A stretch of DNA of 64,000 bases from Nocardia vermiculata NBRC 100427 (lineage in GTDB: Bacteria; Actinomycetota; Actinomycetes; Mycobacteriales; Mycobacteriaceae): the NCBI RefSeq assembly GCF_001613265.1, contig NZ_BDCA01000034.1:1-64000 (forward strand), given 5' to 3'. Below are positions 40,724 to 48,866 of the stretch, piece after piece; the first letter of the stretch is position 1; the number at the start of each line of letters is the position of its first letter. Both the position numbers and the translations under genes were made by a program. Below the pieces are notes generated by a model. That model saw only the letters and a program-made list of their open reading frames with translations. It made no database searches and was not told the DNA's origin.

Positions 40724-41512
40724 TCAGTCGAAACGGAACAGCCGTGCCGCCACCCAACCGGTGACCACACCCCAGACCGCCAGGACGACGATCCCGTACC
40801 AGTCGACACCGGTGTGCAGGGCACGGTCCAGCGCTTCGGCCAGTGCGCCGGAGGGGACCAGCCGGGCGATCACCGTCACCGCCTGCGGCAGATCGTCCGC
40901 GGCGAAGATCAGGCTGGCGATACCGAGCATCGCGAACCAGAGGATGTTCGCCAGCGCCAGCACGATCTCGGCCTTGAGCGTCCCACCGAGCAGCAGACCC
41001 ATCGCGGCGAAGGACGCCGTTCCCAGCGCGATCACGATCGCACCGAGCAGCAGCCCGCCGATCGAAGGCCGCCAGCCCAGGGCGACGCCGATCAGGCCCA
41101 GCAGGATCGATTGCAGTACCACGACGATCAGCACCGCCGCGCACTTGCCGCCGACGATGCCCCAGCGCGGTAGCGCGGTGGCGCCCAGCCGTTTCAGGGC
41201 TCCGTAACGCCGGTCGAATCCGACAGCGATGGCTTGGCCGGTGAAGGCGGTGGACATGATCGCCACCATCATCACCGCGGGCACGATCCGGTCCACCTTG
41301 TGGTGTTCACCCAAGCTGTCGCCCAGCGGTAACAGGGTCAGCCCGATCAGCAGCGTGATGGGGATGAACATGGTCAGCAGCAGTTGCTCGCCGTTGCGTA
41401 GCAGCAGTCGCAGTTCCATCCGGGTCTGCGCCGCCAGCATCGCCGCGCGCGGGGCCGGGCGTGGTGCGGGGCTGAAGGTGCCCGGGGTGAAACGATCGGC
41501 GGTCCGGGTCAT
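40724..41512 (-). CDS. ABC-2-type transporter permease
   Basis: This 262-residue protein has six membrane helices and the ABC-2 permease pattern: LLLTMFIPITLLIGL, then GFDRRYGALKRLGATALPRW as the amphipathic coupling segment. It corresponds in place to Rv1457c. It would form an exporter with the ATPase at 41661. ATG 41512 overlaps the stop of a 51-residue ORF made of a duplicated segment (41513-41664), instead of overlapping the ATPase itself, which is unusual. Substrate unknown. Confidence 0.9.
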   Translation of the reverse strand: MTRTADRFTPGTFSPAPRPAPRAAMLAAQTRMELRLLLRNGEQLLLTMFIPITLLIGLTLLPLGDSLGEHHKVDRIVPAVMMVAIMSTAFTGQAIAVGFDRRYGALKRLGATALPRWGIVGGKCAAVLIVVVLQSILLGLIGVALGWRPSIGGLLLGAIVIALGTASFAAMGLLLGGTLKAEIVLALANILWFAMLGIASLIFAADDLPQAVTVIARLVPSGALAEALDRALHTGVDWYGIVVLAVWGVVTGWVAARLFRFD

Positions 41513-41664
41513 GGTGTGTCCTTCTGCGGATGTTCGAGGGGCCCTCCGTGGTTACGCAGGCCGGCTCCTCCGGGCCCTGACTCGTTCATGCTGTGTCCTT
41601 CGGCGGATGCTCGAGGGCCCTCCGTGGTTACGCAGGCTGCCTCCTCCGGGCCTGACTCGATCAT
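41509..41664 (-). CDS. Possible 51-residue ORF formed by a tandem duplication between ABC genes
   Basis: The frame starts at ATG 41664, overlapping the ATPase stop (ATGA), and ends at TGA 41509, overlapping the permease ATG (ATGA). It encodes MIESGPEEAACVTTEGP and, from the second copy, MNESGPGGAGLRNHGGP. The two halves come from one repeated DNA unit but are read in different phases after an indel. Double coupling suggests that it is translated, if only to carry ribosomes to the permease start. No family is recognised. Confidence 0.4.
   Translation of the reverse strand: MIESGPEEAACVTTEGPRASAEGHSMNESGPGGAGLRNHGGPLEHPQKDTP
41513..41664 (-). repeat. Imperfect tandem duplication, two units of 75 and 77 bases
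   Basis: Units 41590-41664 and 41513-41589 align almost throughout on the reverse strand. Each begins ATG-A-C-GAGTCAGG, shares CTGCGTAACCACGGAGGGCC in the middle, and ends GAAGGACACA just before an ATG. Each unit therefore carries both a start codon and, at its end, a ribosome site for the next start. About eight differences separate the copies. Confidence 0.85.
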
Positions 41665-42584
41665 CCGCGCAGCTCTCGTCCGGTCAGTTCGAGGAACACA
41701 TCCTCCAGCCGGCGCTGGTCGATGCGGATATCGGTGGGCAGCACATCGATGCGCGCACACCAGGCGGTCATGGTGGCCAGCACCTGCGGGGTGATGTCTC
41801 CGCGCAGCAGATAGGAGCCCGGTGTCGTCTCCGACGGCGCGAAACCTTCGGGCAGGGCGGACTCCAGCAGGGTGAGGTCGAGTTTCGGCGGGGCGGTGAA
41901 GCGCAGCTGCCCCTCGGCGCCGGTCGAGGTGACCTCGGCCGGCGTGCCGGCGGCGACGATCCGGCCGTGGTCGATGATCACCAGCCGGTCGGCGAGTTGT
42001 TCGGCCTCGTCCATCATGTGCGTGGTGAGCAGGATGCCGACGCCGTCGCGTCGCAGCGCATCGATCAGATCCCAGACCAGGTGCCGAGCCTGGGCATCCA
42101 TACCGGCGGTCGGTTCGTCGAGGAATACCAGTTCCGGCCGCCCCACCAGGGCGCATGCGAGGGCAAGCCGTTGCTGTTGGCCGCCGGACAGTCGCCGATA
42201 CGGGGTGCGGTGCGCATCGTGCAACCCGAGGGTGTCGAGCAGCCACTGTGGATCCAGCGGGTCGGCGGAATAGGAGGCGACCAGGTCGAGCATTTCGCCG
42301 GCGCGTGAGCCGGGGTAGGCGCCACCGCCCTGCAGCATCACGCCGATGCGTGGGCGCAGCCGGTCGCTGTCGGCCATCGGGTCGAGGCCGAGAACTCGCA
42401 CCGAACCCTCGTCCGGAGCCAGGAAGCCTTCGCACATCTCGACGGTGGTCGTCTTGCCGGCACCGTTGGGGCCGAGCAGTGCCAGTACCTGCGCTCGCTC
42501 CACCTCGAAGGCGATCCCGTCCACGGCAGTGGTGCCGCCGTAGCGTTTCACGACGCCGTCGATGCGGACGGCCGAGTCAGTCAC
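41661..42584 (-). CDS. ABC transporter ATP-binding protein (ABC-2 exporter type)
   Basis: This 307-residue ATPase has Walker A GPNGAGKTT (about residues 38-46), Q-loop IGVMLQGGGAYP, signature LSGGQQQRLALA, Walker B LVFLDEPTAGMDA and switch THMMDEAEQLAD. A C-terminal domain of about 90 residues follows, as in drug or polysaccharide exporters. It corresponds in place to Rv1458c. GTG 42584 overlaps the mptB stop by GTGA. With the permease at 40724 it forms an exporter, possibly tied to cell envelope or heme functions by its neighbours, which is inference. Confidence 0.93.
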   Translation of the reverse strand: MTDSAVRIDGVVKRYGGTTAVDGIAFEVERAQVLALLGPNGAGKTTTVEMCEGFLAPDEGSVRVLGLDPMADSDRLRPRIGVMLQGGGAYPGSRAGEMLDLVASYSADPLDPQWLLDTLGLHDAHRTPYRRLSGGQQQRLALACALVGRPELVFLDEPTAGMDAQARHLVWDLIDALRRDGVGILLTTHMMDEAEQLADRLVIIDHGRIVAAGTPAEVTSTGAEGQLRFTAPPKLDLTLLESALPEGFAPSETTPGSYLLRGDITPQVLATMTAWCARIDVLPTDIRIDQRRLEDVFLELTGRELRG

Positions 42585-44350
42585 GATGAGACACCGTATG
42601 CCGGACCCGGCTGTGACGGAGCAGACACCCCCGCGGGATTACGCCACGGCAACAGGTTCCGGGTCACCGCGATGAATCCTAGTGACACGACGACCACGGC
42701 GACGGCGGCCTCGATGATCTGGAAGACACCGAAATCGGCCCCGCGCGGCATCAGCATCACGCTCACCACCGCGGAGAAGATCACCGCGGGCACGCGGAAC
42801 GCGGGAGTCGTCGCCCATGCGGCCAGGGGCACGATTGCCCACAGCAGATACCACGGCTGCACCACCGGGAACAGCAGCACGATCGCGGCCAGCGACACCC
42901 CCATGGCACCCACCGGGTGCAGGCGCCCGGTCCAGGTGGCGATCAACATGCGCACGGTGATGAAGGCGGCCACCGCGCCGGCGATCGGACGGGTGATCGA
43001 CAGCAGTGCGGTGGTGTGGTCGCCCAATCCCAGCAGCACGCCACCGAATCCGGTGATGATGCCGATGGCGGTGGGTATCGACATCCAGCTGCGCACCGCG
43101 CCGGCGACGCCGAGGGTGTGGGTCCAGCCGAATCCCAGACCGGAGGCATAACTGACCAGCAAGGTCGCGACGAGCGCGATCGCGCCGAGCACCGCGGCGG
43201 CCGCCAGTATCCTGCGTATCCCGCCGCCCCAGCGTCGGGCGAGTGCCATGCCGACGAATCCGAGCGCGATGATCGAGGTGAGCTTCACCGACGACGACAG
43301 CGTGATCACGACGGTTCCGAATATCAACAGGGCCCAGCCGTGCTGGTCGAATCCGCCGAATCCGGGACTTCGTGCGGTGTCCAGGGCGCGCAGGCAGAAT
43401 TCCATACCGGCGAGCATCAGTCCGAGCATCAGCGCGTCGTTGTGTACGCCGGCGACCAGGTGGAACAGCACCAGCGGATTGGCGGCGCCCAGCCACAGCG
43501 CGCTTACCGGCGCCACCCCGCAGCGACGCGACAGGCGGGGCAGCGCCCAGACGATCAGCGCCACCCCCGCCATCGCCAGCAGCCGATGCGCCCAGACGCC
43601 GAGGATGATGTTGTCTCCGGTCAGATGTGCGATGCCGCGACCGATCCACAGGAACAGTGGCCCGTAGGGGGCGGGGGTGTCGCGCCAGATGTTGGGCACG
43701 TTGTAGGTCAGGACGTTGTGCAGGCCCAGTCCGGTTGCCGGGCCGACCTCGTAGGGGTCCAGCCCGCGCGCGGCGATCTCGCTCTGTGCGAGGTAGGAGT
43801 AGACGTCGTTGGAGAACAGTGGTGGCGCGATCGACAGCGGAATGATCCACAGCAGCAGCGTGCGATCGAGCTGGGATCGGCTGAGCCGGTGGACCGGGGA
43901 GCCGCCCAGGCCGCCGACGGCGAACCGGCCGAGTAGCAGCCAGGCCATGACCACGAAGACCGTGCCGATCATGCACAGCGCCAGCGAGGAGGTCTGCCAG
44001 CGGGCGAACACGCCGATCACCCGTACTCCGGAAACCGGGTTCTGCAGCACCGGCTGGGCCGCGACGCCCAGGGCGCTGATCGCCATCAGCACCGATCCGG
44101 TGGCGCCGAGCAGGCGTATCCGGCCGAACTGGGCGGTTTCTCGCGCGTCGAGACCGGGTGCGTCGGTTTCGGTGGTGTGTAGCACCGCCACGGTGTGTTC
44201 CGAGGCCGGTACATCCAAGCCGAGTGCCCGGCGTCCGACCCCGATGCTCTTGCGCCATGCGCCTGCCACAACCGCCACGGGGAACAAGGGTAGCCGGGGC
44301 GGCGGCGCCCACCGATCACGCCGTCGGGGCCGCGCTGTGGTGTATCGCAC
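42581..44350 (-). CDS. mptB: Alpha-(1->6)-mannopyranosyltransferase MptB
   Basis: This 589-residue polytopic GT-C glycosyltransferase builds the alpha-1,6-mannan core of lipomannan using polyprenyl-phosphomannose. About 13 hydrophobic helices are visible, with the first outer loop PPLFSNDVYSYLAQSEIAARGLDPYEVGP that carries the catalytic Asp, and NVPNIWRDTPAPYGPLFLWIG as a family block. It corresponds to Rv1459c. The start is GTG 44350; internal starts exist before the first helix. It heads the mptB-ABC operon and is divergent from sufR. Confidence 0.92.
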   Translation of the reverse strand: MRYTTARPRRRDRWAPPPRLPLFPVAVVAGAWRKSIGVGRRALGLDVPASEHTVAVLHTTETDAPGLDARETAQFGRIRLLGATGSVLMAISALGVAAQPVLQNPVSGVRVIGVFARWQTSSLALCMIGTVFVVMAWLLLGRFAVGGLGGSPVHRLSRSQLDRTLLLWIIPLSIAPPLFSNDVYSYLAQSEIAARGLDPYEVGPATGLGLHNVLTYNVPNIWRDTPAPYGPLFLWIGRGIAHLTGDNIILGVWAHRLLAMAGVALIVWALPRLSRRCGVAPVSALWLGAANPLVLFHLVAGVHNDALMLGLMLAGMEFCLRALDTARSPGFGGFDQHGWALLIFGTVVITLSSSVKLTSIIALGFVGMALARRWGGGIRRILAAAAVLGAIALVATLLVSYASGLGFGWTHTLGVAGAVRSWMSIPTAIGIITGFGGVLLGLGDHTTALLSITRPIAGAVAAFITVRMLIATWTGRLHPVGAMGVSLAAIVLLFPVVQPWYLLWAIVPLAAWATTPAFRVPAVIFSAVVSVMLMPRGADFGVFQIIEAAVAVVVVSLGFIAVTRNLLPWRNPAGVSAPSQPGPAYGVSS

Positions 44351-44521
44351 GCTGATCCGGCTACCGGTCGAGCGCTGCCTCCGGGACGCGGGTTACCGCA
44401 GGTCGGCACCCCGTCGCGCGGCCCCTCGGGGTGGGTGAAACCGTTGGTCCGTGCCCAGGTCGCAGCCGTGTACAGGGGTTATTCAGGGCACCCTTACTAG
44501 AATGCTGGAAGGAATTCCGTC

Positions 44522-44536
44522 ACACTGATGTTGTGA
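44522..44536 (+). promoter_or_regulatory. SufR operator, ACACT-N5-TGTGA
   Basis: ACACT (44522-44526), five bases, then TGTGA (44532-44536) exactly fits the SufR-binding palindrome reported for M. tuberculosis, as recalled. It lies between a possible -10 TAGAAT (44498-44503) and the sufR start at 44563. Bound SufR would block transcription of the suf operon. Confidence 0.75.
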
Positions 44537-44562
44537 AAACCGTGGGTTTGCAGGGGAACGAG

Positions 44563-45363
44563 GTGAATACCGGGCGTGAACGCGACGTCCGGCCTTCCGT
44601 CGCGCCTGCGGCCGCCGGTGAGGGACATACCCGGGCCGCCGTCGTCCAGCTGCTGCTGGAGGAGGGGCCGATCACCGCGACCGCGATCGGGCGCCGGCTG
44701 GGCCTGAGCCCGGCGGGAGTGCGTCGGCATCTGGATGCCCTGATCGAATCGGGGGAGGCCAGGTCCGCCCGCTCGGCGCCGTGGCAGCAGCAGGGCCGTG
44801 GTCGTCCCGCCAAGCAGTTCCAGCTCACCGCCACCGGGCGTGGCCGCCTGGGGCATGCCTACGACGACCTCGCCGGTGCCGCCATGCGGCAGCTGCGGGA
44901 ACTCGGCGGAGACAAGGCGGTCATGGATTTCGCCCGCCGGCGGGTGGGTGTGATCATCTCCGGAATCGACCGCCTGGCCCGGAGCACTCCCTCCGCGACC
45001 GCCACCAAGGCGGAGGAGATCGCGGAGGCGTTCAACGACGCCGGTTTCGCCGCCACCACCCGTGAGGTCGGTTCCGGGGTGCAGATATGCCAGCATCACT
45101 GCCCGGTCTCACATGTGGCCGAGGAGTTTCCGGAGCTGTGTGCGGCCGAACTCGAAGCCGTGCGTGAACTGCTCGGCACCCACGTGCAGCGCCTGGCGAC
45201 CATCGCCAACGGGGACTGCGCCTGCACCACCCATGTTCCTCTGTCCGTGCCCCCGACGAGCAGCGCTCACCCCTCTCCGGCGAGTACCGCTCAGCCCGAT
45301 ACCCGCACCGTTGCACAGCCCGCAGCGGGAGCTCCGAACGACTCCGGAAGGAGTGCCGAATGA
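44563..45363 (+). CDS. sufR: SufR, Fe-S-cluster-sensing repressor of the suf operon
   Basis: This 266-residue ArsR/MarR-like winged-helix protein has DNA-binding residues in TATAIGRRLGLSPAGVRRHLD (about residues 45-64). C-terminal cysteines C176, C180, C193 and C221 have the spacing of the cluster ligands of mycobacterial SufR; C219 is an extra one. Holo-SufR represses the operon when Fe-S clusters suffice. GTG 44563 is preferred: it follows AGGGGAACGAG and leaves the operator upstream, whereas GTG 44533 lies inside the operator. The long Pro/Ser-rich tail ends in an ATGA overlap with sufB. Confidence 0.93.
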   Translation: MNTGRERDVRPSVAPAAAGEGHTRAAVVQLLLEEGPITATAIGRRLGLSPAGVRRHLDALIESGEARSARSAPWQQQGRGRPAKQFQLTATGRGRLGHAYDDLAGAAMRQLRELGGDKAVMDFARRRVGVIISGIDRLARSTPSATATKAEEIAEAFNDAGFAATTREVGSGVQICQHHCPVSHVAEEFPELCAAELEAVRELLGTHVQRLATIANGDCACTTHVPLSVPPTSSAHPSPASTAQPDTRTVAQPAAGAPNDSGRSAE

Positions 45364-46820
45364 CGTCGACCACCGCGGCGAGCCGTGAATCCGATGCCAC
45401 CCAGAATCAGCCGTTGACCCAAGAGGAGACCATCGCCTCGCTGGGGACCTACGGTTACGGCTGGGCGGATTCGGATGTCGCAGGCGCCAGTGCGAAGCGC
45501 GGCCTGTCCGAGGATGTCGTGCGCGATATCTCGGCGAAGAAGAACGAGCCGGAGTGGATGCTCGACATTCGCCTCAAGGCGCTGCGCATCTTCGATCGCA
45601 AGCCGATGCCCGGCTGGGGCTCCAACCTCGAGGGTATCGACTTCGACAACATCAAGTACTTCGTGCGCTCGACCGAGAAGCAGGCCGAGACCTGGGAAGA
45701 TCTGCCCGAGGACATCAAGAACACCTACGACAAGCTGGGTATCCCGGAGGCGGAGAAGCAGCGCCTGGTCTCCGGTGTCGCCGCCCAGTACGAGAGTGAA
45801 GTCGTCTACCACCAGATCCGCGAGGATCTGGAAGCTCAAGGCGTGGTCTTCCTCGACACCGATACGGCGTTGAAGGAACATCCCGAGATCTTCAAGCAGT
45901 ACTTCGGCACCGTGATCCCGGCCGGCGACAACAAGTTCTCCGCGCTCAATACCGCGGTGTGGTCGGGCGGTTCGTTCATCTACGTGCCGCCGGGCGTGCA
46001 CGTCGACATTCCGTTGCAGGCCTACTTCCGGATCAACACCGAGAACATGGGCCAGTTCGAGCGGACGCTGATCATCGTCGACGAGGGCGCCTACGTGCAC
46101 TACGTCGAGGGCTGCACCGCGCCGATCTACAAGTCGGACTCGCTGCACTCGGCGGTCGTGGAGATCATCGTCAAGGACGGTGGCCGCTGCCGCTACACCA
46201 CCATCCAGAACTGGTCGAACAACGTCTACAACCTGGTCACCAAGCGGGCGAAGGCCGGTGCGGGCGCGACCATGGAGTGGATCGACGGCAATATCGGTTC
46301 CAAGGTCACCATGAAGTACCCCGCGGTCTGGATGACCGGTGAGCACGCCAAGGGCGAGGTGCTCTCGGTCGCGTTCGCCGGTGAGGGCCAGCACCAGGAC
46401 ACCGGTTCGAAGATGCTGCACCTGGCGCCGAACACCTCCTCGTCCATCGTGTCGAAGTCGGTGGCGCGCGGCGGCGGACGGTCCTCCTACCGCGGCCTGG
46501 TCCAGATCAACAAGGGTGCGCACGGTTCCAAGTCGACCGTGAAATGCGATGCGCTGCTGGTCGACACCATCAGCCGTTCCGACACCTACCCCTACGTCGA
46601 CATCCGTGAGGACGACGTGACGATGGGCCACGAGGCCACCGTCTCGAAGGTGTCCGAGGATCAGCTGTTCTACCTGATGAGCCGCGGTATGACCGAGGAC
46701 GAGGCGATGGCCATGGTGGTGCGCGGGTTCGTCGAGCCCATCGCCAAGGAACTGCCCATGGAGTACGCCCTCGAGCTGAACCGCCTGATCGAACTGCAGA
46801 TGGAAGGAGCGGTCGGCTAG
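45360..46820 (+). CDS. sufB: Fe-S cluster assembly scaffold SufB
   Basis: This 486-residue protein is the SufB subunit of the SufBC2D scaffold. Conserved blocks include PEWMLDIRLKALRIF, GVHVDIPLQAYFRINTENMGQFERTLII (here VDIPLQAYFRINTENMGQFE), VEGCTAPIYK and HEATVSKVSEDQLFYLMSRG. M. tuberculosis SufB carries an intein at the VEGC site; here the site is intact and uninterrupted. ATG 45360 overlaps the sufR stop. The protein takes sulfur from SufS via SufU and builds clusters with SufC ATPase. Confidence 0.97.
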   Translation: MTSTTAASRESDATQNQPLTQEETIASLGTYGYGWADSDVAGASAKRGLSEDVVRDISAKKNEPEWMLDIRLKALRIFDRKPMPGWGSNLEGIDFDNIKYFVRSTEKQAETWEDLPEDIKNTYDKLGIPEAEKQRLVSGVAAQYESEVVYHQIREDLEAQGVVFLDTDTALKEHPEIFKQYFGTVIPAGDNKFSALNTAVWSGGSFIYVPPGVHVDIPLQAYFRINTENMGQFERTLIIVDEGAYVHYVEGCTAPIYKSDSLHSAVVEIIVKDGGRCRYTTIQNWSNNVYNLVTKRAKAGAGATMEWIDGNIGSKVTMKYPAVWMTGEHAKGEVLSVAFAGEGQHQDTGSKMLHLAPNTSSSIVSKSVARGGGRSSYRGLVQINKGAHGSKSTVKCDALLVDTISRSDTYPYVDIREDDVTMGHEATVSKVSEDQLFYLMSRGMTEDEAMAMVVRGFVEPIAKELPMEYALELNRLIELQMEGAVG

Positions 46821-48037
46821 TGAGCGAGCTTGCGAGCACGCAGAAGAATGCCGCCGGTACACCTGTGAACAATGTTGCTGTCGCGGGCGAGGCCCGCGTT
46901 CCCGCGGTCAACAAGGGCGAACTGTTCGCCTCGTTCGACGTCGCCGCGTTCGAGGTCCCCTCGGCGCACGACGAGGCGTGGCGGTTCACCCCGCTGCGCC
47001 GGCTGCGCGGCCTGCACGACGGCACCGCGGTGCGCGACGGCAGTGCCGGTATCGAGGTCGAGGACGTCGACGGTGTCACGGTCGAGACCGTCGGCCGTGA
47101 CGACGCCCGCCTCGGTGCGGGTGGGGTCCCGACCGACCGGATCGCCGCGCAGGCCTACACCGGTTTCGAGCAGGCGACCGTGGTGTCGGTCGGTGCCGAG
47201 ACCGAGGTGGCTCGTCCGGTCGTGATCCGGGTGACCGGCCCCGGTGCGGACAAGACCGCCTTCGAACATCTGCAGATCCGGCTCGGCAATTTCGCCACCG
47301 CCACCGTGGTCCTCGATCAGCGCGGAAGCGGAACCTACGCCGAGAACGTGGAATTCGTCCTCGGCGACAGCGCGAAGCTGACCGTCGTCGCGGTCCAGGA
47401 CTGGGCCGACGACGCCGTGCACGTCACATCCCATCACGCCAAGCTGGGCCGGGATGCGGTATTGCGGCACACCGATGTCACCCTGGGCGGCGAGCTGGTG
47501 CGCCTGACGGCGACCGTGCGTTACGACGGCCCCGGCGGCGACGCAGAATTGCTGGGGCTGTACTTCGCCGACGACGGCCAGCACTTCGAACAGCACCTGC
47601 TGGTCGATCACGCCCAGCCGCACTGCAAGTCGAATGTGCTGTACAAGGGTGCACTGCAGGGTGACCCGAAATCGTCGAAGCCCGATGCGCGCACCGTCTG
47701 GGTCGGCGATGTGCTGATCCGCGCGGCCGCGGAAGGCACCGACACCTACGAGGCCAACCGCAATCTGGTGCTCACCGACGGTGCCCGCGCCGACTCGGTG
47801 CCGAACCTCGAGATCGAAACCGGCGAGATTCTCGGTGCCGGACATGCCTCGGCCACGGGTCGTTTCGACGACGAGCAGCTGTTCTATCTGCGCTCGCGCG
47901 GAATTGCGGAGGAGGACGCCCGCCGGCTGGTGGTGCGTGGTTTCTTCCACGAGATCATCCAGAAGATCGCGGTCGTCGAGATCCGGGAGCGGCTGGAGGC
48001 GGCCGTCGAGGCCGAACTCGCCGCCGTCGGCGTCTAG
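46820..48037 (+). CDS. sufD: Fe-S cluster assembly protein SufD
   Basis: This 405-residue paralogue of SufB pairs with it in the SufBC2D complex. It has HDEAWRFTPLRRLRGLH near residue 50, the HCKSNVLYKGALQ block with the conserved His, and HASATGRFDDEQLFYLRSRGI near the C-terminus. GTG 46820 shares one base with the sufB TAG stop, so the two are coupled. The sequence is complete and of normal length. Confidence 0.96.
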   Translation: MSELASTQKNAAGTPVNNVAVAGEARVPAVNKGELFASFDVAAFEVPSAHDEAWRFTPLRRLRGLHDGTAVRDGSAGIEVEDVDGVTVETVGRDDARLGAGGVPTDRIAAQAYTGFEQATVVSVGAETEVARPVVIRVTGPGADKTAFEHLQIRLGNFATATVVLDQRGSGTYAENVEFVLGDSAKLTVVAVQDWADDAVHVTSHHAKLGRDAVLRHTDVTLGGELVRLTATVRYDGPGGDAELLGLYFADDGQHFEQHLLVDHAQPHCKSNVLYKGALQGDPKSSKPDARTVWVGDVLIRAAAEGTDTYEANRNLVLTDGARADSVPNLEIETGEILGAGHASATGRFDDEQLFYLRSRGIAEEDARRLVVRGFFHEIIQKIAVVEIRERLEAAVEAELAAVGV

Positions 48038-48088
48038 CGCCGGCGCCACCCGGTAGCCCGAAACCTCCATCAGCCCAGAAGGAATGCA

Positions 48089-48865
48089 ATGACCACCCTC
48101 GAAATCAAGGACCTGCACGCCGAAGTCGCCAATCCGGACGAGAACGGCGAGCCCATCAAGATCCTCAAGGGCGTGAACCTCACCGTGCGCTCCGGCGAGA
48201 CCCACGCGATCATGGGTCCCAACGGTTCCGGTAAGTCGACGCTGTCCTACGCCATCGCCGGCCACCCGAAGTACACCGTGACGCAGGGTTCGATCACGCT
48301 CGACGGTGAGGACGTGCTGGCCATGTCCGTGGACGAGCGCGCTCGGGCCGGGCTGTTCCTGGCCATGCAGTACCCGGTCGAGGTGCCGGGTGTGTCGATG
48401 TCGAACTTCCTGCGCACCGCCGCGACCGCAGTGCGCGGCGAGGCACCCAAGCTGCGGCACTGGGTCAAGGAAGTCAAGGAGTCGATGAGCGAACTCGACA
48501 TCGATGCCGCCTTCGCCGACCGCAGCGTGAACGAGGGCTTCTCCGGTGGTGAGAAGAAGCGCCACGAAGTACTGCAGCTGAGCCTGCTGAAGCCGAAGAT
48601 CGCCATCCTGGACGAGACCGACTCCGGCCTCGACGTCGACGCGCTGCGCATCGTCTCCGAAGGCGTCAACAACTACAAGGAGCGCGAGAACGGCGGCGTC
48701 CTGCTGATCACCCACTACACCCGCATCCTGCGCTACATCCAGCCGCAGTTCGTGCACGTGTTCGTGGGCGGCCGCATCGTGGCCGAGGGCGGCGCCGAAC
48801 TGGCCGAGGAGCTCGACGCCAACGGTTACGTCCGTTTCACGCAGCCGGCGACCGCGGGAGCCTGA
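48089..48865 (+). CDS. sufC: Fe-S cluster assembly ATPase SufC
   Basis: This 258-residue ABC-type ATPase powers cluster assembly on SufB-SufD; it is cytosolic, not a transporter. Walker A is GPNGSGKST (about residues 47-55), the Suf-specific signature is FSGGEKKRHEVLQL, Walker B is IAILDETDSGLD and the switch is ITHYTRIL. ATG 48089 follows AAGGAATGCA. Gap to sufD is 51 bases, and to sufS only one base. Confidence 0.97.
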   Translation: MTTLEIKDLHAEVANPDENGEPIKILKGVNLTVRSGETHAIMGPNGSGKSTLSYAIAGHPKYTVTQGSITLDGEDVLAMSVDERARAGLFLAMQYPVEVPGVSMSNFLRTAATAVRGEAPKLRHWVKEVKESMSELDIDAAFADRSVNEGFSGGEKKRHEVLQLSLLKPKIAILDETDSGLDVDALRIVSEGVNNYKERENGGVLLITHYTRILRYIQPQFVHVFVGGRIVAEGGAELAEELDANGYVRFTQPATAGA

Positions 48866-48866
48866 T

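Noticed and set aside
42639..44312. 557-codon frame on the reverse strand within mptB
   Set aside because: It is an Arg-rich alternative frame of mptB; the mptB frame has the membrane helices and GT-C motifs.
44533..44562. Earlier GTG start for sufR
   Set aside because: GTG 44533 lies within the SufR operator and lacks a properly spaced ribosome site; GTG 44563 has AGGGGAACGAG.
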